Of a stretch of 64,000 bases of DNA, positions 48,748 to 57,497 are shown piece by piece (within the stretch, counting starts at the first letter, position 1; each line of letters begins with the position of its first letter). This DNA is from Achromobacter sp. B7. Its GTDB lineage: Bacteria; Pseudomonadota; Gammaproteobacteria; Burkholderiales; Burkholderiaceae_B. The notes under the pieces were generated by a model. That model did not search any database. It saw only the letters and a list, made by a program, of their open reading frames with translations, and was not told the DNA's origin. The DNA is taken from contig NZ_CP032084.1 in the NCBI RefSeq assembly GCF_003600685.1, positions 3,534,001 to 3,598,000 on the forward strand, written 5' to 3'. A program made the position numbers and the translations under genes.

Positions 48748-48775
48748 TTATGGGAACAATAGCCGAAAATTCAAG
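48748..48775 (-). promoter_or_regulatory. lon: RpoH (sigma-32) promoter of lon
   Basis: On the minus strand CTTGAA, a 14-base spacer and TCCCATAA match the sigma-32 consensus CTTGAA-N13-15-CCCCATNT closely. It is positioned 85-112 bases before the lon ATG. Confidence 0.75.
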
Positions 48776-48802
48776 ATCCCGGCTGCCGGATAGGCAAAAG
48801 GC

Positions 48803-48825
48803 AAAAAAAAATGCCCCGGAGGGCA
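48803..48825 (-). terminator. Second terminator downstream of clpX
   Basis: On the minus strand TGCCC TCCG GGGCA is followed by nine T. The stem is short but the T run is strong. Confidence 0.75.
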
Positions 48826-48835
48826 CTCCTACGGC

Positions 48836-48866
48836 AAAAAAACCCGTTACAGGAACGGGCTTTTTT
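48836..48866 (-). terminator. First terminator downstream of clpX
   Basis: Stem cccgtt/aacggg with a five-base loop and T runs on both sides, starting 7 bases beyond the clpX stop. It forms a tandem pair with the next terminator. Confidence 0.85.
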
Positions 48867-48872
48867 GAAATA

Positions 48873-50171
48873 TCAGGCTGCAGCGTCGCGGACTTCTCCA
48901 CGCTCCGGCTTGTCGGATTCGCCGGCTTCGTCCGCATAGATAAGCAAGGGCTTGCCCTCGCCTTCGATTGCGTTCTCGTCGACGACCACACGCTTTACGT
49001 TGCCCTGCGAAGGCAACTCATACATGGTGTCCAACAGCGTTTGTTCGATTATCGAACGCAAGCCCCGGGCACCCGTCTTACGCTTGAGCGCCTTGCGGGC
49101 GATCGCCTTCAATGCCGCAGGACGCAGGTCCAGCTCGGCGCCTTCCATGGCGAACAGCTTCTGGAATTGCTTGAGCAAAGCGTTTTTCGGCTCGGTAAGG
49201 ATCTGAACCAATGCCGCTTCGTCCAGCTCGTCCAGCGTGGCGACCACGGGCAGACGACCCACCAGTTCCGGGATCAAGCCGAACTTGATCAGATCTTCGG
49301 GTTCGACTTCCGAGAACAGCTCGCCTACACCGCGTTCGGATTTGGCACGTACCGAGGCCGAGAACCCGATGCCGGACTTTTCGGTACGGTCACGGATGAC
49401 CTTTTCCAGTCCGTCGAAGGCGCCGCCCACGATGAACAGGATGTTGGTCGTGTCCACTTGCACGAAGTCCTGGTTCGGATGCTTGCGTCCGCCTTGCGGG
49501 GGCACCGAGGCAACCGTACCTTCGATCAGCTTGAGCAGCGCCTGCTGCACGCCTTCGCCGGAAACGTCGCGCGTAATGGACGGGTTGTCCGACTTGCGGG
49601 AAATCTTATCGATTTCGTCGATGTAGATAATGGCGCGTTGCGCTTTCTCGACTTCGTAGTTGCAGTTTTGCAGCAACTTCTGAATGATGTTCTCGACGTC
49701 TTCGCCGACGTAGCCGGCTTCGGTCAGCGTCGTGGCGTCAGCCATGACGAAAGGCACATTCAGCATGCGCGCCAAAGTCTGCGCCAACAGCGTCTTGCCC
49801 GAGCCCGTGGGCCCGATCAGCATGATGTTGCTCTTGGAGAGCTCGACTTCGTCACCCTTGATCTCGCCGTGACGAATGCGCTTGTAATGGTTGTAAACCG
49901 CCACGGCCAGCATGCGCTTGGGCGAGTTCTGCCCAATGACGTACTGATCGAGGAAGGTCTTGATTTCGGCCGGAGTGGGCAGCTCGGAACGAATCGCCGC
50001 GCGCGCGGTCGCTTGCGCTTCCTCGCGGATGATGTCGTTGCACAGATCTATGCATTCATCACAGATGAACACCGACGGACCCGCGATCAGCTTGCGGACT
50101 TCATGCTGGCTTTTATTGCAAAACGAGCAATGCAGCACTTTTGCGTCTGCCGATCCCTTTTTTTCAGGCAT
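48873..50171 (-). CDS. clpX: ClpXP protease ATPase subunit ClpX
   Basis: AAA+ unfoldase of 432 residues that feeds substrates to ClpP. The N-terminal zinc domain has [10 protein letters not shown] and the later CDECIDLC. Walker A is [12 protein letters not shown], Walker [10 protein letters not shown], and the pore-2 and sensor parts include [15 protein letters not shown]. The ClpP-binding IGF-type loop is present as [10 protein letters not shown]. It lies 101 bases after clpP. Confidence 0.97.
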   Translation of the reverse strand: MPEKKGSADAKVLHCSFCNKSQHEVRKLIAGPSVFICDECIDLCNDIIREEAQATARAAIRSELPTPAEIKTFLDQYVIGQNSPKRMLAVAVYNHYKRIRHGEIKGDEVELSKSNIMLIGPTGSGKTLLAQTLARMLNVPFVMADATTLTEAGYVGEDVENIIQKLLQNCNYEVEKAQRAIIYIDEIDKISRKSDNPSITRDVSGEGVQQALLKLIEGTVASVPPQGGRKHPNQDFVQVDTTNILFIVGGAFDGLEKVIRDRTEKSGIGFSASVRAKSERGVGELFSEVEPEDLIKFGLIPELVGRLPVVATLDELDEAALVQILTEPKNALLKQFQKLFAMEGAELDLRPAALKAIARKALKRKTGARGLRSIIEQTLLDTMYELPSQGNVKRVVVDENAIEGEGKPLLIYADEAGESDKPERGEVRDAAA

Positions 50172-50272
50172 ATTTGTTTCGTATCTCAGGTAAAGACGCG
50201 CCAGACCGATAACGGGTCCAGCGCATGCGCTTACTCAAACTTGGTGGCAGCGGGTTCGGATCAACCTGGAAG

Positions 50273-50926
50273 TCAGCCTTCCGAGCGGGAGCTCATCACC
50301 TTGTCCACCAATCCATACGATACCGCATCTTCGGCGGACATGAAGTTGTCACGTTCCGTGTCCAGGCCGATTCGCTCCATCGACTGGCCGGTGTTGTCGG
50401 CCAGGATCCGGTTAAGACGTTCGCGCAGGTCCAGGATCTCGCGAGCCTGGATCTGGATGTCGGACGCTTGGCCCTGGGCGCCGCCCGACGGCTGGTGGAT
50501 CATGATCCGGGAGTTGGGCAGCGTGAAACGCTTGCCCTTCTTGCCAGCCGCCAGCAGGAACGCGCCCATGCTGGCCGCCAGGCCGGTGCACAGGGTCGAT
50601 ACGTCCGGCTTGATGAACTGCATGGTGTCAAAAATGGCCATTCCCGCATACACGGACCCGCCAGGCGAGTTGATGTACAGGGAAATGTCCTTGTCAGGAT
50701 TCTCCGATTCCAGGAACAGCAACTGCGCCACAACCAGGTTGGCCGTTGCGTCATTGACCGGACCCACCAGGAAAATGAGCCGTTCGCGGAGCAGACGCGA
50801 ATAGATGTCGTAGGCGCGCTCGCCGCGCCCCGACTGCTCGATAACCATGGGAATGTAGCCCAGGCCGGTGGGGGTCACCGAAGACCCGCCATTCATTGCC
50901 GCATAGAAATCGGTGAATCTCTGCAT
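50273..50926 (-). CDS. clpP: ClpXP protease proteolytic subunit ClpP
   Basis: Serine protease of 217 residues forming the two-ring chamber. The catalytic serine is in [16 protein letters not shown] and the histidine in [17 protein letters not shown], with the aspartate later in the family position. The N-terminal propeptide is about 15 residues. It starts 4 bases after the tig stop, so tig and clpP are coupled. Confidence 0.97.
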   Translation of the reverse strand: MQRFTDFYAAMNGGSSVTPTGLGYIPMVIEQSGRGERAYDIYSRLLRERLIFLVGPVNDATANLVVAQLLFLESENPDKDISLYINSPGGSVYAGMAIFDTMQFIKPDVSTLCTGLAASMGAFLLAAGKKGKRFTLPNSRIMIHQPSGGAQGQASDIQIQAREILDLRERLNRILADNTGQSMERIGLDTERDNFMSAEDAVSYGLVDKVMSSRSEG

Positions 50927-50930
50927 AGTG

Positions 50931-52241
50931 TTACGCCATCCCCATCAACTGATCGAAAGGCACCTTTTCTTCGGTGACCTTAGCTTTTTCCAGAACGTGC
51001 GCGACGACATTGTCTTCCAGCACGATAGCCTCGATTTCAGCACGACGCTGGCGGTCAGCCAGGTAATAGCTGACAACCTGAGCGGGTTGTTCGTAGTTTT
51101 CCGCGAATTCTTCAATGCGCGCACGAACTTGCTCGGGCTTGGCTTGCAACTGGGCTTGCTTGACCAGTTCCGACACCAGCAGGCCCAGGCGGACACGGCG
51201 TTCGGATTCGCTCGAGAAAGCTTCAGCCGGGATCGGCACGGACTCGGCGTTGGGGATGCCACGCTGCTTGAGCTCTTCGCGGGCAGCGGCGACACGGCCT
51301 TGAACGTCGTTGTCGACCAGCGCCTTCGGTACGTCGAACTTGCCGGCTTCGACCAAGGCGTCCATGACGCTGGACTTGGTGCGGCCAGCCGAACGGACCT
51401 TGACTTCGCGTTCGATGTTGCTGCGGATGTCGGCCTTCAGCTTTTCGACGTCGCCTTCGGCTTGGCCGAGGGACTTGGCGAATTCGCTGTTCAGTTCGGG
51501 CAGAACGCCTTCAGCCACTTCCTTGACGGTAATGGTGAATTCGGCGGTCTTGCCGGCGACTTCCACACCTTGGTAGTCATCCGGGAACTTCAGTTCGAAG
51601 ACCTTGGTTTCGCCAGCCTTCAGGCCGCGAGCGGCTTCTTCGAATTCCGGCAGCATGCGGCCTTGGCCGAGCACGAACGGGAAGTCTTCGGCCTTGCCGC
51701 CTTCGAACGGCACGCCGTCGATGGTGCCGGCGAAGTCCAGCGTGACGCGGTCGCCATCTTGCGCGGCGCGGCCTTCACGGGCTTCGAACGTGGCGCGCTG
51801 CTTGCGCAGAACGTCCAGCGTTTGTTGAACTTCGGCGTCGGTGACGGCGGTTTCGTAGCGCGTGACAGCCAGCGCCGACAGATCCGGCACGGCAACTTCG
51901 GGGTAGACCTCGAACGTGGCGGTGAACGCCAGCGTGTCGTCGGTAACGCCTTCAGTCTTGGGTTCGAGGTTCGGGGCGCCAGCGACGCGCAGCTTGGCGC
52001 CGTCGATGGCTTGTTCGAAGGCACGGCCAACTTGGCTATTGATCACGTCGTAGCGAATGCTGGGGCCATGGCTACGCTCGAGCATGGCGAGCGGAGCTTT
52101 ACCCGGGCGGAAGCCGGGGACCTTGGCGGTGCGAGCCACGCGCTTTAATTGCGCCTGGACTTCCTTTTCGACGTCGGCCACCGAGACGGCCAGATCAACA
52201 CGGCGCTCCAGGCCGGAGAGGGTTTCAACCACAGGCTGCAT
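50931..52241 (-). CDS. tig: Trigger factor
   Basis: Ribosome-associated chaperone and peptidyl-prolyl isomerase of 436 residues. The ribosome-binding signature lies in [15 protein letters not shown], the FKBP domain in [18 protein letters not shown] and [19 protein letters not shown]. The arms form the C-terminal half. The start [14 protein letters not shown] fits; upstream in-frame sequence is not needed. It leads the tig-clpP pair. Confidence 0.96.
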   Translation of the reverse strand: MQPVVETLSGLERRVDLAVSVADVEKEVQAQLKRVARTAKVPGFRPGKAPLAMLERSHGPSIRYDVINSQVGRAFEQAIDGAKLRVAGAPNLEPKTEGVTDDTLAFTATFEVYPEVAVPDLSALAVTRYETAVTDAEVQQTLDVLRKQRATFEAREGRAAQDGDRVTLDFAGTIDGVPFEGGKAEDFPFVLGQGRMLPEFEEAARGLKAGETKVFELKFPDDYQGVEVAGKTAEFTITVKEVAEGVLPELNSEFAKSLGQAEGDVEKLKADIRSNIEREVKVRSAGRTKSSVMDALVEAGKFDVPKALVDNDVQGRVAAAREELKQRGIPNAESVPIPAEAFSSESERRVRLGLLVSELVKQAQLQAKPEQVRARIEEFAENYEQPAQVVSYYLADRQRRAEIEAIVLEDNVVAHVLEKAKVTEEKVPFDQLMGMA

Positions 52242-52324
52242 TAAAAGACCTATTTTCCGAGAGATGAGATTACGGGCGGATAAACACGCCATTTTACCGG
52301 AAACTTCCGGAACCCTGACGCAAA

Positions 52325-52363
52325 GGGGCGCGAGCCCCGGAATTGCCCGGATACTCGCGCCCC
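52325..52363. terminator. Hairpin between the M48 protease gene and tig
   Basis: A perfect 10-base stem ggggcgcgag/ctcgcgcccc with a 19-base loop that itself holds ccgg repeats. The + side is followed by GTTTT; on the minus strand only three T follow. A separate 14-base palindrome ccggaaacttccgg lies at 52298-52311 near the tig promoter. Confidence 0.55.
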
Positions 52364-52405
52364 GTTTTCCGCCCGAAAAGGGAGGGCGAACGTCGCTTTG
52401 ACGCC

Positions 52406-53161
52406 TTATTTGGCCTTGGCGATGCGGTCTTCGATGTGTTGAGCGCGCTTGGCCGAGGACGGGTGCGAGCTCATCATATCGCTCTTGCCGCCATCAAGCT
52501 CGGCAAGCTTCTGGAAAGCCGTGACCAAACCCCGCGTATTGAGCTTCTTGGCCTGCAACTGATCGAACGAATAGTCGTCCGCGGCGCTTTCCTGCGATTG
52601 CGAGAACTGCGCGTTGATGAACTTTTCGGTCAGGTCGCCCAATTGCGACGAATTCAGAGCTGCGACCGTGGCGCCCCCCGCGGCACCGGCGGCATCGCGC
52701 GCGGCGGACACGGTGTAGGCAGTTTGCATGGCCTTCTTGCTATGGCCCAGCGCAACGTGGCCGATTTCGTGGCCGACCACGCCCATGACTTCGTCGTCCG
52801 TCATCATGTCCATCAAGCCGCTATAGACGCGGATGCAGCCGTTGGCCATGGCCCAGGCATTGACGTCCTTGGTGATGTAGACCTTGTAGTTGGCCTTTTG
52901 ACCATTGACAGTGCCGCCCAGCGCCTTGGCGATCTTTTGCAGACGCGCATCGTACTTGCTGCCCGGCGCGGCAATCTTTTCTTGGGAATCGCTTTGCGCG
53001 CACGCCTTGTCCGACAAGGTCTTGATTTCGGCGTCGCTCAAGGTGGCAGCTTGCACAACCTTGCTGCCAGCGCCCACCAGGCCGCCGATGTCGAAGGCAT
53101 GCGACGCGGAATAAGGGGCAAGCGCGACGGTCAACGCGGCAACGGTGTAGCGGATCTTCAT
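52406..53161 (-). CDS. Periplasmic M48-family metalloprotease
   Basis: Zinc protease of 251 residues related to LoiP/YggG and BepA. A signal peptide ends near YSASHAF; no lipobox cysteine is present at that site, so it is probably soluble or weakly membrane-bound. The zinc motif is VVGHEIGHVALGH, and the downstream glutamate is in ESAADDYSF. The mature form has one internal cysteine pair candidate (KACAQ and NGCIRV). The start at 53161 has GAGGAG about nine bases upstream. The role is probably quality control of outer-membrane proteins, inferred from the family. Confidence 0.88.
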   Translation of the reverse strand: MKIRYTVAALTVALAPYSASHAFDIGGLVGAGSKVVQAATLSDAEIKTLSDKACAQSDSQEKIAAPGSKYDARLQKIAKALGGTVNGQKANYKVYITKDVNAWAMANGCIRVYSGLMDMMTDDEVMGVVGHEIGHVALGHSKKAMQTAYTVSAARDAAGAAGGATVAALNSSQLGDLTEKFINAQFSQSQESAADDYSFDQLQAKKLNTRGLVTAFQKLAELDGGKSDMMSSHPSSAKRAQHIEDRIAKAK

Positions 53162-53424
53162 GGGAACAAACTCCTCTTGACTGACTCTATGCGAGCGAGG
53201 CGGCAATTCTATATATGCCGAAAGCGCTCCAAGCGTTTCGCCACAGAGTTTCGCAAATGGCAGTTTCGCTTACATAAAAGTCGGGCAAACCCTGTGCGGA
53301 AGTGCTAGCGGGCCGTGACGACATGACGCGGCTTTGTCATAAAAATCTGCTGCCGGCGTCGTCTTGGCGTTGTTAGAATTGCCGCCGCGCTTTTATCGCA
53401 AACAACAAATGGCTCGCACCCAAC

Positions 53425-53970
53425 ATGATTGAACCCTCCCCTCCCCGCCTGGGCCTATTGCCCAGTTTGATCTTCAGTTCGCGCTGGCTGCAATTGCCGC
53501 TGTACCTTGGGCTGATCGTGGCGCAAGGCGTCTACGTCATGCTGTTCCTGAAAGAGCTATGGCACCTGCTGACCCACGCCAACAGCTTTGGCGAAATGGA
53601 AATCATGCTGCTGGTGTTGGGCTTGATCGACGTGGTCATGATCTCGAACCTGCTTGTCATGGTGATCGTCGGCGGATACGAAACCTTCGTGTCACGACTG
53701 CGCTTGCAGAATCATCCGGATCAACCGGAATGGCTAAGCCACGTGAACGCCAGCGTGCTGAAGGTGAAACTGGCGATGGCGATCATCGGCATCTCGTCCA
53801 TCCACTTGCTGCGCACGTTCATCGAAGCCGGCACGATTGGCACGCCGAACGCGCGTTTCACCGAAGCCGGCGTCATGTGGCAAACAATCATCCACGCGTT
53901 GTTCATACTGTCCGCATTGGGTATCGCGCTGGTCGACAAGCTGTCGACTCCGGCCGTGCATAAGCACTAA
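53425..53970 (+). CDS. UPF0114 (YqhA) membrane protein
   Basis: Inner-membrane protein of 181 residues in the YqhA family, of unknown function. Four hydrophobic helices are visible, the first [20 protein letters not shown] and the second [20 protein letters not shown]. The conserved [10 protein letters not shown] follows helix 2, and [20 protein letters not shown] precedes helix 3. The 263-base region upstream contains AT-rich sequence and a single promoter; no further gene was seen there. Confidence 0.88.
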   Translation: MIEPSPPRLGLLPSLIFSSRWLQLPLYLGLIVAQGVYVMLFLKELWHLLTHANSFGEMEIMLLVLGLIDVVMISNLLVMVIVGGYETFVSRLRLQNHPDQPEWLSHVNASVLKVKLAMAIIGISSIHLLRTFIEAGTIGTPNARFTEAGVMWQTIIHALFILSALGIALVDKLSTPAVHKH

Positions 53971-54003
53971 GGCACTAAGGCACTAAGACACCTAGGCATT
54001 AAG
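53964..54003. repeat. 8-base direct repeats at the end of the UPF0114 gene
   Basis: gcactaag occurs three times in tandem (53964-53987), then a degenerate copy and gcattaag. The stop codon lies in the first copy. Confidence 0.75.
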
Positions 54004-54033
54004 ACGCGCGCGCCAACGCGTTGCGTTTGTCGT

Positions 54034-54072
54034 AAAAAAAAGCCTCCACACATTGCGTGTGGGGGCTTTTTT
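54034..54072. terminator. Bidirectional terminator between UPF0114 and csp gene 1
   Basis: The stem gcctccacac/gtgtgggggc has A and T runs on both sides, so it can serve both convergent genes. Confidence 0.9.
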
Positions 54073-54116
54073 ATGGGCCGAACACCGGGCGCACCCGGGG
54101 CGCTACCCGCAAAGCG

Positions 54117-54323
54117 TCAGGACGCGACCTTGATGTTCTTGGCGCTGGGACCCTTGGGACCGGTACCAACCTCGAAGGTGACGCGCTGGTTTTCCTGCAG
54201 GGACTTATAGCCTTCGCTGCGGATTTCGGAGTAATGGGCGAAAAGGTCTTTGCTGCCGTCGTCGGGCATGATGAAGCCGTAACCCTTTTCGGCGTTGAAC
54301 CACTTAACGATGCCGGTTGCCAT
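54117..54323 (-). CDS. Cold-shock protein 1 (CspA family)
   Basis: Single-strand nucleic-acid-binding OB-fold protein of 68 residues. RNP-1-type [10 protein letters not shown] and RNP-2-type DLFAHYSEI are clear, and the protein starts [17 protein letters not shown]. It acts as an RNA chaperone. It has a leader of about 130 bases. It differs from csp 2 at many positions, so the two are paralogues and not a recent duplication. Confidence 0.95.
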   Translation of the reverse strand: MATGIVKWFNAEKGYGFIMPDDGSKDLFAHYSEIRSEGYKSLQENQRVTFEVGTGPKGPSAKNIKVAS

Positions 54324-54459
54324 GGATTGTCCTTGAACCTAAAAGATGCGATTTCTCGCGGGGCGCCAGATCATCAAGGATGGGAGAGGAAGCAACCGCA
54401 GCACCACTGACGGCGACAAGTTGACGCAGACCGCGTCGCTTGAAAATCTCGCTGAACTC

Positions 54460-54489
54460 AGTGTATTGGTGAACCCGGAAAAACGTCAA
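54460..54489 (-). promoter_or_regulatory. Candidate promoter and long leader of csp gene 1
   Basis: On the minus strand TTGACG, 18 bases, TACACT lies about 137-166 bases before the ATG, giving a leader of about 130 bases. The 303-base gap to the DUF924 gene otherwise shows no gene. Cold-shock leaders of this length control mRNA stability and folding. Confidence 0.55.
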
Positions 54490-54626
54490 ATATGCGAATG
54501 GTCGACGCACGCGCGAAGCTTGTCGGCAGGCGCGGGCCATATAACGACGAATATTTTCACATTGGTATGAAAAGATACATGCCGATACCCACTGACTTCG
54601 CGTCAGCGCATGGGGTGCAAGCTCGG

Positions 54627-55190
54627 TCAGCCGGCAAATCCGCCGGCAGCCAGGAACTCATGTTCGGCCTGAGTGGTCTGTCGCCCCAACACGGCATTGC
54701 GATGCGGGAAGCGACCAAAGCGCTTGATGATGTCCCGATGCAAGATGGCCCAGCGCAGCGTATCCGGCTCCAGCGGCTCCATCAGCGCAACCCCACGATT
54801 TTGCATGACCAGGCTTTCCGAATGCTCGAACGGCATGTAGAAGAACTGCCGCATCACCGGCTGCACCGCCAGATCGTGCCCTGCCGCGATAGCCCGTTCG
54901 GCGAAATACTGCGCCAATGGGTCGGTGGCGAACATATGCGCCGTGCCGCGATACGCGTTGCGAGGAAACTGATCCAGCAAAATCATCAGGGCCAGCGCGC
55001 CATCGGCATCTTCTTGCCAGGCGTCCAGCTGCCGCGATGCGGCGGCCCAATGCGCCGTTTCGAAGCGCTGCCGGAACTCGGCGTCGAACGCATCGCTTTT
55101 GCGATACCACTGCTGCGGCCCTGCATCGGCCCAGAAGGCCACGACGTCGGTCGCTTGCGTGGTTAGGGCCATTGGCGAAGAAGCAGTCAT
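54627..55190 (-). CDS. DUF924-family protein
   Basis: Conserved cytoplasmic protein of 187 residues, no known enzymatic role. Conserved segments are DVVAFWADAGPQQWY near the start, LILLDQFPRNAYRGTAHMF in the middle, and FFYMPFEHSE, MQNRG and FGRFPHRN toward the end. The ATG at 55190 is chosen; MALTTQ (55172) is an alternative. It lies between two csp genes on the same strand but has its own upstream terminator. Confidence 0.85.
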   Translation of the reverse strand: MTASSPMALTTQATDVVAFWADAGPQQWYRKSDAFDAEFRQRFETAHWAAASRQLDAWQEDADGALALMILLDQFPRNAYRGTAHMFATDPLAQYFAERAIAAGHDLAVQPVMRQFFYMPFEHSESLVMQNRGVALMEPLEPDTLRWAILHRDIIKRFGRFPHRNAVLGRQTTQAEHEFLAAGGFAG

Positions 55191-55278
55191 GGAAGCCGTC
55201 CTGAAGGCATTGAAGCGGTACAGGCCAGCGCGGCGCTGTGGCCGTGCTGGCAGATGCAGAATAGCGCGCCGCAAAAAC

Positions 55279-55305
55279 AAAAAAAGCCCCCGAAGGGGCT
55301 TTTTT
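55279..55305. terminator. Terminator after csp gene 2
   Basis: Stem gcccc/ggggc with CGAA loop, flanked by seven A and six T. It lies 16 bases beyond the csp 2 stop. Confidence 0.9.
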
Positions 55306-55321
55306 GCGAAAACTCAGACCT

Positions 55322-55525
55322 TTACAGGACCTGAATCTTCGTGGCTTGCGGGCCCTTGGGGCCATTGGCCGTCACAAAGCTGACGCGCTGGTTCTCTTCC
55401 AGAGACTTGAAGCCAGAACCCTGGATTTCGGAGAAGTGAGCGAACAGATCCTTACCACCCGCTTCCGGGGTGATGAAGCCATAGCCTTTTTCCGAATTGA
55501 ACCACTTAACGACGCCGGTTTCCAT
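55322..55525 (-). CDS. Cold-shock protein 2 (CspA family)
   Basis: CspA-family RNA chaperone of 67 residues. It starts [23 protein letters not shown] motifs are KGYGFITPE and DLFAHFSEI. It ends [10 protein letters not shown]. The adjacent AT-rich upstream region fits a cold-inducible promoter with a leader of about 130 bases. Its protein differs from csp 1 mainly in the loop after FAH and the C-terminal strand. Confidence 0.95.
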   Translation of the reverse strand: METGVVKWFNSEKGYGFITPEAGGKDLFAHFSEIQGSGFKSLEENQRVSFVTANGPKGPQATKIQVL

Positions 55526-55662
55526 ACTGTATTTCCTAGAGATAATGGGCAAATGCCCGGAGGTCACGAATCAATCAAGGAGGGGACAGTAGAACAATAA
55601 CGCTGAGCCGGAAAAGGCACGGCACTGAACGAAAATCGCAACGCTTGTGATCGTGTGCCGAC

Positions 55663-55691
55663 ACTATCGTTATGTTCCCCTCACAAGTCAA
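55663..55691 (-). promoter_or_regulatory. Candidate promoter and leader of csp gene 2
   Basis: On the minus strand TTGACT, exactly 17 bases, GATAGT lies about 138-166 bases before the ATG. The 370-base gap to the next gene is unusually AT-rich (55690-55860) and has no coding frame I can support. It probably contains UP elements or the promoter of the next gene. Confidence 0.65.
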
Positions 55692-55895
55692 CATAATCCT
55701 AAAAAATACGTGCCAATAATGCAACAAAGAGAAACTGCGTTGAAAATTTGCACGTTTTCATAGGCAAAACTTGTCCCTGCATAGGTGTAAACACCCATAC
55801 AACATAAAAAAACAATCGGGGCTTATATAAATGCTGTCTTAACGCATACGTCTTTCATACGTCATTCGGATCAGCACTTTGGTTTGCCGTCAGGC

Positions 55896-56216
55896 TTACT
55901 GGTCGATAGGTAAACCCAACAGATCGAGAGCCGCGCCAAAAGCATCGGATCCCGAGCAAAGGAAAACCGCCACGTCGCCGGGATTCATATTTTCCAGGAC
56001 CTGGTCGATTTGTTCTTGCGCATTATCAACATTGTCGACATTTGAAGCGTGTATATCCGCTCCGGCTTCGACTTTTTCGATGGGGACGATGTCAGCGATC
56101 GCATTGAGATCGGTTACGCCCACCACCACGTAGACGCTGATGGGCTCGCCATCCAGCGTCGTGAGCAGCTCGACGCCGCCCTCTACGTCGGCAAGGTGCC
56201 GACTTACTATTTCCAT
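55896..56216 (-). CDS. Uncharacterised acidic protein, 106 residues
   Basis: No family recognised. The sequence begins MEIVSRHLADVEGGVELLTTL, has the hydrophobic VYVVVGVTDLNAIADIVPIE, then an acidic, asparagine-rich stretch NVDNVDNAQEQIDQVLENM and a C-terminal VAVFLCSGSDAFGAALDLLG. No signal peptide or membrane helix is clear, so cytoplasmic. The ATG has GGAAGA about nine bases upstream. It lies 95 bases after the next hypothetical gene, on the same strand. Confidence 0.65.
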   Translation of the reverse strand: MEIVSRHLADVEGGVELLTTLDGEPISVYVVVGVTDLNAIADIVPIEKVEAGADIHASNVDNVDNAQEQIDQVLENMNPGDVAVFLCSGSDAFGAALDLLGLPIDQ

Positions 56217-56311
56217 GTTCACTCTTCCTTGATCAGCGGGCTGGGCCCGCTTGGACGCACGCACCGTGAAGGTGCAATCTCACGCCCAGGCGCGACTATA
56301 ACAGCCTTCGC

Positions 56312-56710
56312 CTAATGTTTTTTGACATTTGGGCCCAGCGACTGGCGAGCGGCCCCAGACGTGGCCGCTACGCTACGGCAGCGCACCCCTGCATCGGTCA
56401 GCACGCGGATCAGCGGCTTCTGGGCGGCCAGGAACGCATTCTTGTCATCGCCGGTGAGCTTGCAGATGAACATCTGCGCCTGCAGCTGCGTGCGGCGCGC
56501 CCTGCGGTTGTCGGCTTCCTGGGCCAGCCATTCGCCGATCCAGGCGGCGGCCGCGTCGGCGTCGCCTTGTTGCTTGACGTGGCCAAGCAGGTCGAAAATC
56601 GTCACGCCTTCGATGCGCTCGTCTTCGCCACGCGTCAGGTAAAGCTTGGCGGCCTGGCCCGAATAACCGGGGATCACCGCAAGGCAATCGCGTTCAGCGG
56701 GTTTCTTCAT
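56312..56710 (-). CDS. Uncharacterised protein, 132 residues
   Basis: No family recognised. Starts MKKPAERDCLAVIPGYSGQA and continues with an acidic, helix-rich centre (LGHVKQQGDADAAAAWIGEW), then a basic C-terminal third ending GPNVKKH. No membrane helix or signal peptide. The frame is open upstream to 56779 but the MKKPAERD start is a more usual N-terminus. It is transcribed away from the winged-helix-like gene at 56835. Confidence 0.55.
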   Translation of the reverse strand: MKKPAERDCLAVIPGYSGQAAKLYLTRGEDERIEGVTIFDLLGHVKQQGDADAAAAWIGEWLAQEADNRRARRTQLQAQMFICKLTGDDKNAFLAAQKPLIRVLTDAGVRCRSVAATSGAARQSLGPNVKKH

Positions 56711-56834
56711 AAAGTTCTGTAGGTAAGTGTCGGTTGTCGAGAACCATCGACTGTAACCCGGCCTTGCGCACCGTCGCATTCACGCCACGGAACTCTGCTA
56801 TTGTCAGCCTACTATTTTTCTTACGGTGAACATC

Positions 56835-57137
56835 ATGCAACGCGATTTCGACTTGGTCGTCACGATTCTTGGCGCCCTGCGCGACGCGCCCGGCCCCAAC
56901 CTGAGCACGCACGACATCAAGAACGCCGCTTTGGCGCCGCACCCCGAAGAACAGGGCTTGCAGGTCATTGCGCATCATCTGGACCTGTTGGCCGATGCCG
57001 GCCTGGTCAAGCAAGTGAGCGAAACCGCCGCCAATGCCGGTGCCGCGCGCTGGCGTATCACGTGGAAGGGATACGACGCGCTGGAGCAGGATGAGGACGA
57101 CGAGGACGACGCCGAGGAATTCGACGCCGAAGAGTGA
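56835..57137 (+). CDS. Small DUF2513-like winged-helix protein with acidic tail
   Basis: A 100-residue protein resembling DUF2513 in its start (MQRDFDLVVTILGALRD) and in VIAHHLDLLADAGLVKQV, a typical winged-helix recognition unit. The core ends WRITWKGYDALEQ and is followed by a strongly acidic tail (EDDEDDAEEFDAEE). An in-frame GTG nine bases earlier is an alternative start. Many DUF2513 genes sit in accessory regions; here it is in a cluster of small genes. DNA binding is a guess from the fold pattern. Confidence 0.65.
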   Translation: MQRDFDLVVTILGALRDAPGPNLSTHDIKNAALAPHPEEQGLQVIAHHLDLLADAGLVKQVSETAANAGAARWRITWKGYDALEQDEDDEDDAEEFDAEE

Positions 57138-57159
57138 TGTAAAGGCTACAGATAAAGGC

Positions 57160-57432
57160 TCAGCGGCGTTGCAGGATGCGCCGCGTGAGCAAGGATGCCG
57201 CGGTGCCGATCACCAGGCTGAACATGAAGGCGGCGATGGACAGCATCGCCGACAAGTCGCCAAAGCCGCCTTGATGAGATAGCAGCACAACGGCAGCGCA
57301 GATGGCCACGGCCAGGGCCAGCACGCCCAGCAGCACTTGCTTGACCGAGCGCAGGCGGCCACAAAGCGAACCGCCGATCAGCGCGGCCGCCACCATGGCG
57401 GCCATGGACCAGAACAAATATTCGTACTGCAT
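57160..57432 (-). CDS. Small three-helix membrane protein, 90 residues
   Basis: Uncharacterised inner-membrane protein. Helices are LFWSMAAMVAAALIGGSL, VLLGVLALAVAICAAVVLL and SIAAFMFSLVIGTAASLL. The loop between the first two is basic (GRLRSVKQ) and the C-terminus is RRILQRR, so the positive-inside rule puts the tail in the cytoplasm. It has no close gene partner and converges on the DUF2513-like gene. Confidence 0.7.
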   Translation of the reverse strand: MQYEYLFWSMAAMVAAALIGGSLCGRLRSVKQVLLGVLALAVAICAAVVLLSHQGGFGDLSAMLSIAAFMFSLVIGTAASLLTRRILQRR

Positions 57433-57497
57433 GCGAACGTCTCCCCCGTAATCGTTGAGGCGTGCGCATTATAGGCGGCCCCCTGCGGGGCGCCGAT

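Noticed and set aside
46216..48762. An 848-codon + strand frame opposite lon
   Set aside because: Antisense to lon with biased composition and no motif; lon is a certain gene.
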